Below are positions 1 to 8,010 of a stretch of DNA of 21,464 nt, piece after piece. How positions within the stretch are numbered: position 1 is the stretch's first letter; every line of letters starts with the position of its first letter. The notes beneath the pieces were generated by a model. That model made no database searches. It worked only from the letters and a program-made list of their open reading frames with translations, and had not been told where the DNA came from. The position numbers and the translations under genes were made by a program. Source of the DNA: Candidatus Zhuqueibacterota bacterium (GTDB taxonomy: Bacteria > Zhuqueibacterota > Zhuqueibacteria > Residuimicrobiales > Krinioviventaceae); assembly GCA_003854995.1 (NCBI GenBank), contig RQOI01000612.1, positions 1 through 21,464 on the forward strand, read 5' to 3'.

Positions 1-846
1 ACCTTTATTCTGAATGATTACGGCGAAATTCTCATCATCAGTCAAGCGGGGACGCCGAGCAGGTTTTTCGCATCGTATGGGCAAGGTCCAGCTGAGATGA
101 CCTCTCCCAGCATCCTACAAGTTCGAAATCGAAAGCTATATGTGCTGGATAGAGGCACCAACAAGATCGTACTCTATGACCTCGATGGCGAATGGATTAA
201 AGATATCGTCATCCGAGATGTTCTGGCCCTGTCATTTGATGTGGATGAGGGCGGAAACATCTATATTCCTCGACTGGTGCCGCATTTTCTCGGCAATGAG
301 GATATCCCTCTCCTGCATGTTTACAGTCCGGATGGGATTTTGCTGACAGCGCTGGCTCAAAATGCGATCGTTCAAAAAGATCTGCTCAATATACCGACCA
401 CGCCGCTGATCTGTCTCACAAAAGAGTGCAACATAGTGCTCGGTCTGAATATTCAGGGGATATTTTATCTGCTGAGCAGCAGCGGAGAGCTGACGCAGAG
501 ATTTGATATCCGGGGTGGCGCCGAATGGCGCGAGAGCAGGCAATTTCAGCGGGTGCTGGACAAACAGTTTGGCCACGGCAATAGCTGGCGCAATCGTGTC
601 GAGAACTTGGCCCTGGATTCCAGGGGTGAGATCTATGCGACATTTGGCGGCAAGTTCAAAAGAGAACGGACGCTGGCCATGATTTTTAATGAGAGAGGCG
701 AGTTCGTCGGCCGTCTGTTCGGCAATGATGAATTACCGTTCGCGCCCACCTGCTTTCAACTCGCGAATGACTCGACTGTCTGGATTTATAGCCATGAAAA
801 AGAGTACTTGGGCGTCTGCAAAATCGACAAGAGAAAGGCAGGTTGA
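1..846 (+). CDS. 6-bladed beta-propeller protein, 5' end missing
   Basis: The reading frame is open from base 1 to the TGA at 844-846, so the true start lies left of the window; an internal ATG at 97 is not credible as the start because homologous sequence continues upstream of it. The visible 281 residues contain the phrase YGQGPAEM followed by a repeated pattern (KLYVLDRGTNKIVLYDLDG, then GNIYIPRL, GEIYATFGG, STVWIYS). This is the blade signature of the NHL-like 6-bladed propellers common in Bacteroidota and relatives, where GQGPGEF marks the first blade. Such proteins are normally exported or lipid-anchored and act as binding scaffolds; no catalytic residues can be named. The next gene starts 6 bases downstream, suggesting one transcript. 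The ligand is unknown. The family call is firm; the role is not. Confidence 0.8.
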   Translation, partial: TFILNDYGEILIISQAGTPSRFFASYGQGPAEMTSPSILQVRNRKLYVLDRGTNKIVLYDLDGEWIKDIVIRDVLALSFDVDEGGNIYIPRLVPHFLGNEDIPLLHVYSPDGILLTALAQNAIVQKDLLNIPTTPLICLTKECNIVLGLNIQGIFYLLSSSGELTQRFDIRGGAEWRESRQFQRVLDKQFGHGNSWRNRVENLALDSRGEIYATFGGKFKRERTLAMIFNERGEFVGRLFGNDELPFAPTCFQLANDSTVWIYSHEKEYLGVCKIDKRKAG

Positions 847-852
847 GCGGCG

Positions 853-1797
853 ATGTCAGCATGGACCAAGGCGAGATTTGTTTTTTCAGCGCAACTGCTG
901 TTCATTCCGCTGCTGGTGAGTGATGCCGTTGAATTCTCGTACGATTCTCTGTTGCCGTCCTCTCCCTTTATGCTGCTGAAGGATGGCAAGACATATCAGC
1001 TGCCGCAAAGGGATACCGTGACATTATTCTTTTTCCCGTTTTCAGCGGCATCGACGATGGCGTCAAACTATCTGGCGGCGCTCACCAATTGTCTGCCGCA
1101 AGACCAGCTAGCTGTCTATCGTATTGCGCTTGATCCGACGGCCGATACCAGCAAAAATCCGCTCCCTGTCGTCCCGCAGTCTAACCTTTTTGACCCGATC
1201 ATCACCAGCGTGGAGGACAATGCGACAGATATTATTCTCCTTGTCGATAAAAGGGGGCGGGTCAAATATGTGGGCCCACTCGGCTCTGCCGGCAAGTTTT
1301 CATCGCTCCTGCGTCGGCTTGGCCTGGATGTCAGCCTCCGGCAAGCCGATGTGACGCTGCTGGTATCCGGGAAGGCGCGACTGGTAAATATTTATTCGGA
1401 TGAAGAGCTGACGCTGTCTGATCTCGATGCTGACAAGGCTTGCAAGATATTTTTGTTCTATCTCTCTCTGTGCACGCCGTGCGGAGAACATGCCATGGTC
1501 CAGGAGATCCTTGAATGTGCAAAAAGCAGCTCGGACAGGGATCTCGCGGTCTATATCGTCTTTCGGCAGTGTGATCAGGATGATGCGAACCGTCTGTGGC
1601 CGATTCTCGACCAATATGGATGCCTTGACCGTCTCTATCGCCTCGAAAACGTGCCGCCGGAGGCGGAGCGCTATTTCTTGTCCGATTTGCCTTACATCGC
1701 AGCCTTTTCACCCGACAACAAATTCATCAGATCGGGCAGTGGCCAGAGGATGAGCCGGCAGGCGCTGGTAAAGTTTTTCAGAGCGATTGGAAAATGA
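853..1797 (+). CDS. tandem thioredoxin-fold protein, first domain lacking cysteines
   Basis: This 314-residue protein has a hydrophobic N-terminal stretch (about residues 8-22) that looks like a signal peptide or anchor, which places it in the periplasm. Two thioredoxin-like halves can be read. Residues about 38-160 have the beta-strand LFFFPF followed by SAAS (64-67) where CxxC would sit, and D126 near the usual cis-proline position. Residues about 165-314 have FLFYLSLCTPCGEH with CTPC at 207-210, a helix after it, and LPYIAAF (P280 as the likely cis-proline). The second domain could therefore do thiol-disulfide chemistry, while the first cannot use the standard mechanism. The ATG lies 6 bases after the propeller gene, with only a weak Shine-Dalgarno. 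The redoxin assignment comes from the fold pattern and CxxC motif; the substrate is unknown. It may be a TlpA/redoxin relative working with the neighbouring propeller. Confidence 0.7.
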   Translation: MSAWTKARFVFSAQLLFIPLLVSDAVEFSYDSLLPSSPFMLLKDGKTYQLPQRDTVTLFFFPFSAASTMASNYLAALTNCLPQDQLAVYRIALDPTADTSKNPLPVVPQSNLFDPIITSVEDNATDIILLVDKRGRVKYVGPLGSAGKFSSLLRRLGLDVSLRQADVTLLVSGKARLVNIYSDEELTLSDLDADKACKIFLFYLSLCTPCGEHAMVQEILECAKSSSDRDLAVYIVFRQCDQDDANRLWPILDQYGCLDRLYRLENVPPEAERYFLSDLPYIAAFSPDNKFIRSGSGQRMSRQALVKFFRAIGK

Positions 1798-1827
1798 AAA
1801 CTCTCTTCATGTTGCGTTGACCATCAC

Positions 1828-1831
1828 AGGA
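1828..1831 (+). promoter_or_regulatory. ribosome binding site fixing the start at 1838
   Basis: AGGA lies six bases before ATG 1838. It favours that start over an in-frame TTG at 1787, which would overlap the end of the preceding gene and has no comparable site. Confidence 0.55.
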
Positions 1832-1837
1832 AAACCT

Positions 1838-4477
1838 ATGGATATACTCTTTCTCACCAGCGGCGAGCCGAATTCCGATGCTAACTGGCGTGTCCTCAAG
1901 AGTCGTTTCCCGCAGTCGCAAAGGCTGTTCTTCCGGCAGCAGGATGCAGCTTTTCGACAAAAGTTGCTCGCGTGCATTAAAAGTGATCACTTTTTTCTCG
2001 TCGCCGGTGCTCATCTTGTAGCGCACGATTTCAGTTTTGCGCCCCCGCACGATCTCGAGGATGACACAGTCTTTGTCTGGCAGAGCAGAAATCCGCTTTT
2101 TCATGACCTTTTATATCATTTCTACGGCATTGCTCTGTTGCCGAAGCATTTGTTGCTGAGCGACGAAACCTTCACCCTCAGTTTTCCCGCATTATGGCCA
2201 AAATTGACATGGATCGATCGGGTTGCATCGGATTATGACTTTGCAGAGTCACCGTTTTACGGCTGGCGCGCCGCCTTTTTGGAGACGCTGAACCTGCTCA
2301 TTTGCACCTCTCGCACTCGAGACGCGAGCCCGTATGCAGCGCGTTTGCAGTTCTGGCTCGACGCCGCACATCAGAACTCTCTGACAAACTGGGCGCGCGG
2401 TGTGGCAGCCGCCCAGATGGTCGCCAGATATACGGATATACGGGAATTGACAAGACGCTACAGCGATGAGGCTTGCCTGGAAAAGGAATTCCAGACAGAT
2501 AGACGGATGGTTGGAGATCAGGATGAAAAAAGTCAGGGACCTGTGAGCGAACGCTATTCTGCCCTCGGCATGAATGTCCGGCCAATCGGGCGCGGCAAAT
2601 ACTATTTCAATTCTGAACTCACCCACATCAGAACCATGGGCGATGATGAACTCTACAGCCTGCTGCAGCACTGCGGTGATTTTGATGATGTTCACGGACA
2701 TGCGCTTCACCATTGCAGCGTTCAGAGCAAGCGGCTTTTTCAGGCTGTTGCGCAGATGCATGTATGTTCCAGGCTGTTGAAGATTTTTCTCCCGTTCATA
2801 AAGACGTGCGCCCGTGACAGTGACATGCCGGTTGACGAGAATGCCTTTGCACGAACCACTGCCAGCGTCAGTCGGTTGATCGCAGACGGAGTTCTGTTGT
2901 CCGACAGCTTTGTCAAAAGAGAAATATTTCGTTTCATTGTCTTTGACAGGGATTCGTCAAAGAGCGACGATCCGATGGTCCAATCGATCAATATTCCGAC
3001 CAAAAACAGGCCGCATTTGCTCAAGCGCGCTCTGGAGAGCTATGCGCAGAACGCTGCATTGCACGGCCATCATGTGGTGTTGAATGTGGTGGACGATTCC
3101 ACGGACACGGTCGGCATGCTTGAAAACAGGCTGAATCTGCAAGCAGTGGCGCGCCGCTATAACCTGACTGCCCGTTATACATCAAGAGACGATCGTGAAA
3201 AATTTGCCACAAGCTTGCATCGGCTGGGGATTCCTCTCGAATATTGTCGATTTTGTCTGCTGGGGGAGAGATATCTCGATTGCAAGATGGGTGCTTCGCG
3301 CAACACCATACAGCTACAGAGTATTGGTGAGCTGATCATTCAGGTTGACGATGATACAGAGTGTCGATGCGTTCAGTCCCCTTTCTGCACGGATCAAGTG
3401 GCGCTCTGTGCGCACAAAATTTTCGATTATATATTTCATCCGGAGGACACTTTTGATGCGACAAGCGAATGCGCCGATGCTGATTTCGTTGGCTTGCATG
3501 CGCAGCTTCTTAGCGCCAATATCACTGCGCCAGCGCTGCAGCATCACCTCACGTCGGAGAAAAAACTGGACATAGACGACATTGATTCAGCGCTGCTGAA
3601 AAAAGTTACCTCGCCGACCGGCGCTATCAAAGCCACTTTCCTCGGCTCTTTTGGGGATTCCGGCGAAGGCGACAGCCTGTACAGACTTTTCATGCGAGAT
3701 CGTGCGTTTCAACAGCTCGTCGCTGATGAGAAGCAGTATGAAAAGCTGCTCAGCACGCGATATGTGACGAAATTTGTCCCATCGCTGACGATTTCCGACA
3801 TCCCAAGCTGCATGACGATGAACATTGGTCTTGATGACAGCGTCCCCATACCTTTTTCACCCATTCAACGAAATGAGGATGCTGTCTTTGCCCATCTCTG
3901 CCGCATCGGTTATCTTGAAGGCTTGCTGGGCTTTCAACCTTTTCTCATTCGGCATGCGCCGCCGCCGAGAGCAGCGCCGCGAAAAGAGGAGCAGTTCCGC
4001 ACCACGGCCGCCTGGGGGCTGAATGACTGTATCAATGCGCTCCTGCTCAGGTTTCGACCTTCCAGCTCAGACGCATTTTACAATCTGCAGCAGGCGGGGC
4101 GTTTTCTGGTCGATTTTGCCGAGGCGGACGATCATGACTTTGCCGGAGCAATACAAGACATTTATCGCGATGAAATTGCTGACAAGATGAACATGCTTTA
4201 CACTGTCCTTGACGAGCGAGAAGCGGGACCAGCGTTCTGGCTTGCCGATATGCATCATCTTGCGCAAGAATTGGAAAAGGGCCTGACCGGGGAGAGCCAC
4301 CGCATGCTCGTCGATCTGCAAGGCGACTTGCCGGCGCGGATGCAGAAATGCAAATTCTTTGTGAATCGATTTGGTCATATGCTGCTGTTTTGGCCAGATA
4401 TGGTTGCCGCAGCGCAGGAATTAAAGAGAACCGGCGTCTGTTTGGGTTCTGAAATCCATTCTGCTCAGAGTCTATGA
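1838..4477 (+). CDS. large two-part glycosyltransferase-like protein
   Basis: The protein has 879 residues, no signal peptide and no membrane segment, so it is probably cytoplasmic. Residues 1-160 (LFLTSGEPNSDANW, DDTVFVWQSRNP, SPFYGWRAAF) resemble a GT-A-like domain known from phage and bacterial glycosyltransferases. The place where I expect a DGD-type metal site reads AGAH (56-59). Residues about 380-720 look like a GT2 nucleotide-sugar transferase: INIPTKNRPHLLKRALESY from about 385, VVDDS with D419/D420, GASRNTIQ, then QVDDDTE with the acidic triad D504-D506. Further on, FSPIQRNEDAVF fits the late part of such a fold. The last 160 residues are helical and unassigned. It starts 40 bases after the thioredoxin gene. 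Donor, acceptor and pathway cannot be read from sequence. The GT2 half is fairly secure; the N-terminal assignment is from remembered family patterns and is tentative. Confidence 0.65.
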   Translation: MDILFLTSGEPNSDANWRVLKSRFPQSQRLFFRQQDAAFRQKLLACIKSDHFFLVAGAHLVAHDFSFAPPHDLEDDTVFVWQSRNPLFHDLLYHFYGIALLPKHLLLSDETFTLSFPALWPKLTWIDRVASDYDFAESPFYGWRAAFLETLNLLICTSRTRDASPYAARLQFWLDAAHQNSLTNWARGVAAAQMVARYTDIRELTRRYSDEACLEKEFQTDRRMVGDQDEKSQGPVSERYSALGMNVRPIGRGKYYFNSELTHIRTMGDDELYSLLQHCGDFDDVHGHALHHCSVQSKRLFQAVAQMHVCSRLLKIFLPFIKTCARDSDMPVDENAFARTTASVSRLIADGVLLSDSFVKREIFRFIVFDRDSSKSDDPMVQSINIPTKNRPHLLKRALESYAQNAALHGHHVVLNVVDDSTDTVGMLENRLNLQAVARRYNLTARYTSRDDREKFATSLHRLGIPLEYCRFCLLGERYLDCKMGASRNTIQLQSIGELIIQVDDDTECRCVQSPFCTDQVALCAHKIFDYIFHPEDTFDATSECADADFVGLHAQLLSANITAPALQHHLTSEKKLDIDDIDSALLKKVTSPTGAIKATFLGSFGDSGEGDSLYRLFMRDRAFQQLVADEKQYEKLLSTRYVTKFVPSLTISDIPSCMTMNIGLDDSVPIPFSPIQRNEDAVFAHLCRIGYLEGLLGFQPFLIRHAPPPRAAPRKEEQFRTTAAWGLNDCINALLLRFRPSSSDAFYNLQQAGRFLVDFAEADDHDFAGAIQDIYRDEIADKMNMLYTVLDEREAGPAFWLADMHHLAQELEKGLTGESHRMLVDLQGDLPARMQKCKFFVNRFGHMLLFWPDMVAAAQELKRTGVCLGSEIHSAQSL

Positions 4478-4680
4478 CGCTGATTTTTATACGCCCAGAG
4501 GTCGAAAGATGAAAATAAGGTGTAACGACAATGTCGCCTCAGTTTTTATCGCCGGACATTCTGGTGCGCCGGACTGTAAAACTTGAGATTCGGCAAAATC
4601 CTTTGGTTTGTTCCGGCATTTTCTAAAGAATCCTTTCGAAAAGATTTCGTCGAGATTTGAGAAAACTTGCTTTTGGCTCA

Positions 4681-4695
4681 TACGCAAAATGCGTA
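4681..4695 (+). repeat. short perfect palindrome
   Basis: TACGCA, three A bases, then TGCGTA: a six-base-pair stem directly before the larger degenerate palindromic repeat. It may be an edge of that element or an operator-like site; nothing in the sequence decides between them. Confidence 0.45.
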
Positions 4696-4698
4696 CTC

Positions 4699-4776
4699 AA
4701 CCGCCGGGAACGCCGAGTGTCGCCGAGGAATCAAGGGCGAAAGTTTTTCTTCGTCATCCTTTGTGTTTTTGTGGTT
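4699..4776 (+). repeat. eroded palindromic intergenic repeat
   Basis: The left arm repeats a ten-base rhythm (CCGCCGGGAA, CGCCGAGTGT, CGCCGAGGAA). The right arm reads CTTCGTCATCCTTTGTG followed by TTTTTGTGGTT. AACC at the left end pairs with GGTT at the right end, and many inner positions pair as G:T. This is the layout of the abundant non-coding repeats of the ACGCAGAGG/CTCTGCGT and ACGAAGGACAC/GTGTCCTTCGT kind found in many environmental bacterial genomes. The arms have diverged through transitions, so the copy appears old. The assignment is by pattern; copy number in the genome cannot be seen here. Confidence 0.5.
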
Positions 4777-4922
4777 TTGTGTTGATTTTTTCAATTTTAC
4801 CAGTAACTGACGTCGTACCGCGTCAGCTAAATATTCCTTGCTTTGTCTGCCTATTATCGTTAAATTTATTGATGAAAATCCAAAATCTCCGATCGATAGA
4901 AATACAATTTTGCGAAATGAAA

Positions 4923-4953
4923 AGCCCTGAAAGAAGACTTTTAGGGCTATTTT
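4923..4953 (+). terminator. hairpin, possible terminator or ribD leader structure
   Basis: AGCCCTGAAAG and CTTTTAGGGCT form an 11-base-pair stem (one G:T pair) around the loop AAGA, followed by ATTTTAT. The trailing T tract is short, so termination of upstream transcripts is plausible but not certain. It lies 30 bases before the ribD GTG, so it could instead be a 5' leader hairpin of the riboflavin operon. Confidence 0.5.
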
Positions 4954-4978
4954 ATAGAGACATGAGAAAAGTATTAGA

Positions 4979-6130
4979 GTGAAAAAGAGCAGATCATCAT
5001 CCGGTCCACAGCAAAAGGGCCTTTCTGAAACAGACCAGGTTTTCATGAAGCGCGCATTGAGCCTCGCCATGAAAGGGCGAGGGTTGGTGAGTCCGAATCC
5101 AATGGTCGGCGCTGTTGTCGTGCGAGAAGGGCGGATTGTTGGAGAGGGCTATCATGAAAAATTCGGCAAAGCGCATGCTGAGATAAACGCGCTCAATGCG
5201 GCCGGCGATGACGCTCTGGGCGCCACGATGTACGTTTCACTGGAGCCATGCAACCACACGGCCAAGACAGGGCCATGCAGCGAAAAAATATTTCAGGCCG
5301 GCATCGCCAAAGTCGTCGTGGCATTGGTCGATCCAAATCCGCTGGTCAATGGTTCCGGAATAAAGTATTTACGTTCCAAGGGGCTTTCCGTCGTTGAAAA
5401 TGTGCTGGCGGATGAGGCGCGCGAGTTGAATCGCTGCTACATAAAGTATATTCAAACGGGTAAGCCTTATGTGTTATTAAAGCTGGCGCAAACGCTCGAC
5501 GGACGTATCGCTTCCAGTTCAGGGCACTCCAAATGGATTACGAGCGAAGATTCTCGAAGGGTAGCGCACAAGCTGCGGAGCATGCATGATGCCATTCTTG
5601 TGGGCATCGAGACCGTGCTCAGGGATGATCCGCATCTGACTGTTCGAAAAGTCAAGGGCATTGCGCCAAAAAGGATTGTCCTTGATAGTCAGCTGCGCGT
5701 GCCGCTGGACGCCAATGTCCTGTCGGACGAAAGTCCTCACAAGACGATCATTGTGACGACAAATGCAGCCTCAAAGGAAAAAATCGGTCGAATTGTCGAA
5801 CGCGGCTCGACGGTCTTGGTTCTGGATGCCGATGAACGGGGCTGGGTGCCGCAGGATATTCTCTGGAAGGCGCTCGGCGATCTGGGAATTACGTCCGTCA
5901 TGGTTGAGGGTGGCAGCAACGTCCATACTGAGTGTCTGAAAAGCAGAAATGCCGATGAGATTGTCATGTTTTTCGCGCCAAAGATTTTGGGAACCGGTGT
6001 GGATGCCATCGGCGATCTGGGAATCCGGAATATGAATTCCGCTCTCGAGCTGGAAAATCTGCAGGTCAAAAGACTGAACAGTGATTTCATGGTTTCCGCT
6101 CATTTGAAAAAAGCGAGCGGAGAGATTTAG
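4979..6130 (+). CDS. ribD: bifunctional riboflavin deaminase/reductase RibD
   Basis: RibD carries out two steps of riboflavin synthesis: deamination of diaminohydroxyphosphoribosylaminopyrimidine, then NADPH-dependent reduction of the ribosyl side chain. The deaminase domain (about 20-150) has SPNPMVGAVVV, the zinc ligand H66 with catalytic E68 in HAEINAL, and zinc ligands C91 and C100 in EPCNHTAKTGPC. The reductase domain (about 160-375) shows LKLAQTLDGRIA, SKWITSEDSR, RDDPHLTVR and VEGG at 309-312. The length, 383 residues, is normal. GTG 4979 is chosen because the next candidate, ATG 5045, would remove the first helix (TDQVFMKRAL) that other RibD proteins keep; no strong Shine-Dalgarno precedes either. 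It is the first gene of a four-gene riboflavin run, with ribE 5 bases downstream. Confidence 0.96.
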   Translation: MKKSRSSSGPQQKGLSETDQVFMKRALSLAMKGRGLVSPNPMVGAVVVREGRIVGEGYHEKFGKAHAEINALNAAGDDALGATMYVSLEPCNHTAKTGPCSEKIFQAGIAKVVVALVDPNPLVNGSGIKYLRSKGLSVVENVLADEARELNRCYIKYIQTGKPYVLLKLAQTLDGRIASSSGHSKWITSEDSRRVAHKLRSMHDAILVGIETVLRDDPHLTVRKVKGIAPKRIVLDSQLRVPLDANVLSDESPHKTIIVTTNAASKEKIGRIVERGSTVLVLDADERGWVPQDILWKALGDLGITSVMVEGGSNVHTECLKSRNADEIVMFFAPKILGTGVDAIGDLGIRNMNSALELENLQVKRLNSDFMVSAHLKKASGEI

Positions 6131-6135
6131 GCAAA

Positions 6136-6774
6136 ATGTTCACCGGGATCGTAGAAGAAGTGGGGCGGATTCGCGAGGCGGACTACCGGGGTGCTGCACG
6201 TCGCCTGACGATTGTGGCGAATGAGATTTTAGCTGATATTAAAAAGGGCGACAGCATTGCCGTCGATGGCGTCTGTCTGACGGTCGAGCACTTTACCGAT
6301 GACACTTTTACCGCGCAGGCGGTTGGCGAAACGCTCTCTCGATCAACGCTTGTGCACAAATCTGTCGGCGATGTCGTCAATCTGGAGCGCGCGCTCAGGG
6401 CCTCGGCACGGTTAGGTGGTCATTTTGTCCTGGGGCATGTCGATGGCATCGCTCAGATCATCTCGATTGATGATACCCATCCTGGCCAGTGGTTGACGGT
6501 TCAGCTGCCTGACCATTTGACTCGATTTGTCGTCGAAAAAGGTTCCATTGCCCTGGATGGCCTCAGCCTGACCGTCGCACGCCTCAACTCGACGTTGGTG
6601 AGCGTCGCCATTATACCGCACACGTGGCAGGCCACAACGCTGCAAAAGAAAAGGATCGGCGATTCGATCAATGTCGAAGTCGATATTATGGCCAAATATG
6701 TGCAAAAACTGTTGCGGCCGTACGAACAGGCAAGCGGCATGACGCTCGAAAAACTGTCCGAACTGGGTTTTTGA
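6136..6774 (+). CDS. ribE: riboflavin synthase alpha chain
   Basis: This enzyme dismutates two molecules of 6,7-dimethyl-8-ribityllumazine into riboflavin and the pyrimidinedione that returns to RibH. The protein is 212 residues with the hallmark N-terminus MFTGIVEEVG and two homologous lumazine-binding barrels. The first carries GDSIAVDGVCLTV (38-50) and GGHFVLGHVDG (94-104). The second carries KGSIALDGLSLTV (135-147) and IPHTWQATTL (160-169). The C-terminal helix (about 183-212) is the one used for trimer formation in the family. It starts 5 bases after ribD and ends one base before ribBA, so the three are probably cotranscribed. Nothing looks unusual. Confidence 0.97.
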   Translation: MFTGIVEEVGRIREADYRGAARRLTIVANEILADIKKGDSIAVDGVCLTVEHFTDDTFTAQAVGETLSRSTLVHKSVGDVVNLERALRASARLGGHFVLGHVDGIAQIISIDDTHPGQWLTVQLPDHLTRFVVEKGSIALDGLSLTVARLNSTLVSVAIIPHTWQATTLQKKRIGDSINVEVDIMAKYVQKLLRPYEQASGMTLEKLSELGF

Positions 6775-6775
6775 T

Positions 6776-7996
6776 ATGAAAAATTGTTTCAATACCATAG
6801 AAGAAGCGCTGGAGGCGCTTCGCGCAGGCGATATTGTCATTGTCGCGGATGATGAAGATCGCGAGAATGAGGGGGATTTTATCCTGCTCGCAGAAAAAGT
6901 GACGCCCGAAAAAATAAATTTCATGGCGACCTTTGGCCGCGGACTGATTTGTGTGGGCATGACCGATGAGCGCCTGCGGGAGCTGGAAATTCATCCCATG
7001 GTGCAGTACAATACAGCGCTTTTAGGGACAAAATTCACGGTCTCCGTGGATGCCCGATCTGGTGTTTCGACCGGCATTTCGGCCGTCGATCGAGCAAAGA
7101 CGATCCAGGCCCTGCTGAATCCGAAAACGACGGCAAAAGATTTTGCCAAACCCGGCCACGTTTTCCCGATCGCCGCTGCCAAGGGCGGCGTTTTGCAGCG
7201 CGCCGGCCACACCGAAGCGGTCGTCGATCTGGCTCGACTCGCCGGCGCAGCGCCCGCCGGTGTCTTGTGCGAAATACTCAATGAAAATGGCACCATGGCG
7301 CGGGTGCCCGACCTCTTCAAACTGGCGAAAAAGTTCAATCTCAAATTTATCACTGTCCGCGAACTCATAGCGCATCGTCATCGCACCGAGGTTTTTGTCG
7401 TTAAAGTCGCCTCAGCCGATTTCCCGACCAAATACGGGCGATTCACCCTGCATGTTTTTCATAGCCAGCTTGACGATAAGGATCATCTGGCCATCGTTAA
7501 AGGCGAGCTGGATCCTGCGCAACCAATACTGACGCGGGTTCATTCCGAGTGCATCACCGGTGATCTGTTCGGCTCGATGCGCTGCGATTGCGGCGATCAG
7601 CTGATCTACGCCCTGCAGGCCATTGAAAAGGAGGGTCGAGGCGTGGTCCTCTATATGCGCCAGGAAGGTCGTGGCATCGGACTGGCGAATAAAATCCGCG
7701 CCTATCATTTGCAGGATCGCGGCAAGGACACGGTCGAGGCGAACGAGGAGCTGGGATTTGCCGCTGATTTGCGCGATTATGGCGTCGGCGCACAGATTTT
7801 GTCGGAATTAGGCATCCGCCAACTGCGGTTATTAACAAATAATCCCAAAAAGGTCGTTGGCCTGGAAGGCTATGGCCTCAAGGTCGTTGAACGCGTGCCC
7901 GTTGAAATAGAGCCGAATGCGGTGAATGAGGGTTATCTCAAGACCAAGAGAGACAAGATGGGCCACCTGATACTGAATGAAAAAGATATGTCCTGA
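6776..7996 (+). CDS. ribBA: RibBA: dihydroxybutanone phosphate synthase / GTP cyclohydrolase II
   Basis: This 406-residue fusion supplies both precursors of riboflavin. The N-terminal half (about 1-200) makes 3,4-dihydroxy-2-butanone 4-phosphate from ribulose 5-phosphate; it shows DDEDRENEGDF (25-35), STGISAVDRA and RAGHTEA (142-148). The C-terminal half (about 205-400) opens GTP to the pyrimidine substrate of RibD; it shows VHSECITGDLFGSMRCDCG with zinc ligands C259, C270 and C272, RQEGRGIGL (295-303) and TNNPKK (354-359). Both active sites look complete, so neither half appears degenerate. The start codon lies one base after the ribE stop with no clear Shine-Dalgarno, which suggests translational coupling. 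Confidence 0.97.
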   Translation: MKNCFNTIEEALEALRAGDIVIVADDEDRENEGDFILLAEKVTPEKINFMATFGRGLICVGMTDERLRELEIHPMVQYNTALLGTKFTVSVDARSGVSTGISAVDRAKTIQALLNPKTTAKDFAKPGHVFPIAAAKGGVLQRAGHTEAVVDLARLAGAAPAGVLCEILNENGTMARVPDLFKLAKKFNLKFITVRELIAHRHRTEVFVVKVASADFPTKYGRFTLHVFHSQLDDKDHLAIVKGELDPAQPILTRVHSECITGDLFGSMRCDCGDQLIYALQAIEKEGRGVVLYMRQEGRGIGLANKIRAYHLQDRGKDTVEANEELGFAADLRDYGVGAQILSELGIRQLRLLTNNPKKVVGLEGYGLKVVERVPVEIEPNAVNEGYLKTKRDKMGHLILNEKDMS

Positions 7997-8010
7997 AAAC
8001 GAGACAGAAG

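Larger units (their letters stand above)
4478..4978 (+). other. 501-base AT-rich gap between the glycosyltransferase-like gene and ribD
   Basis: I find no convincing gene here. The stretch holds a short palindrome (4681-4695), an imperfect palindromic repeat (4699-4776) and a strong hairpin (4923-4948), listed separately. Minor items are a CGAC/GTCG mini-hairpin at 4526-4536, two copies of GCCGGAC (4551-4557, 4568-4574), and an 18-base near-palindrome centred on TTTCGAAA at 4629-4646. TACAAT at 4903-4908 could serve as a -10 box for the riboflavin operon, but no good -35 sits at the right distance. The conserved blocks of an FMN riboswitch are not visible. Confidence 0.6.

Noticed and set aside
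4478..4978. FMN riboswitch ahead of the riboflavin operon
   Set aside because: The conserved RFN sequence blocks could not be found by eye; the hairpin at 4923-4948 does not match that fold.
4608..4982. Open frame of 124 codons before ribD, overlapping its GTG
   Set aside because: It runs through the palindromic repeat and the hairpin, has no Shine-Dalgarno and shows no domain; its stop overlapping the GTG is probably chance.
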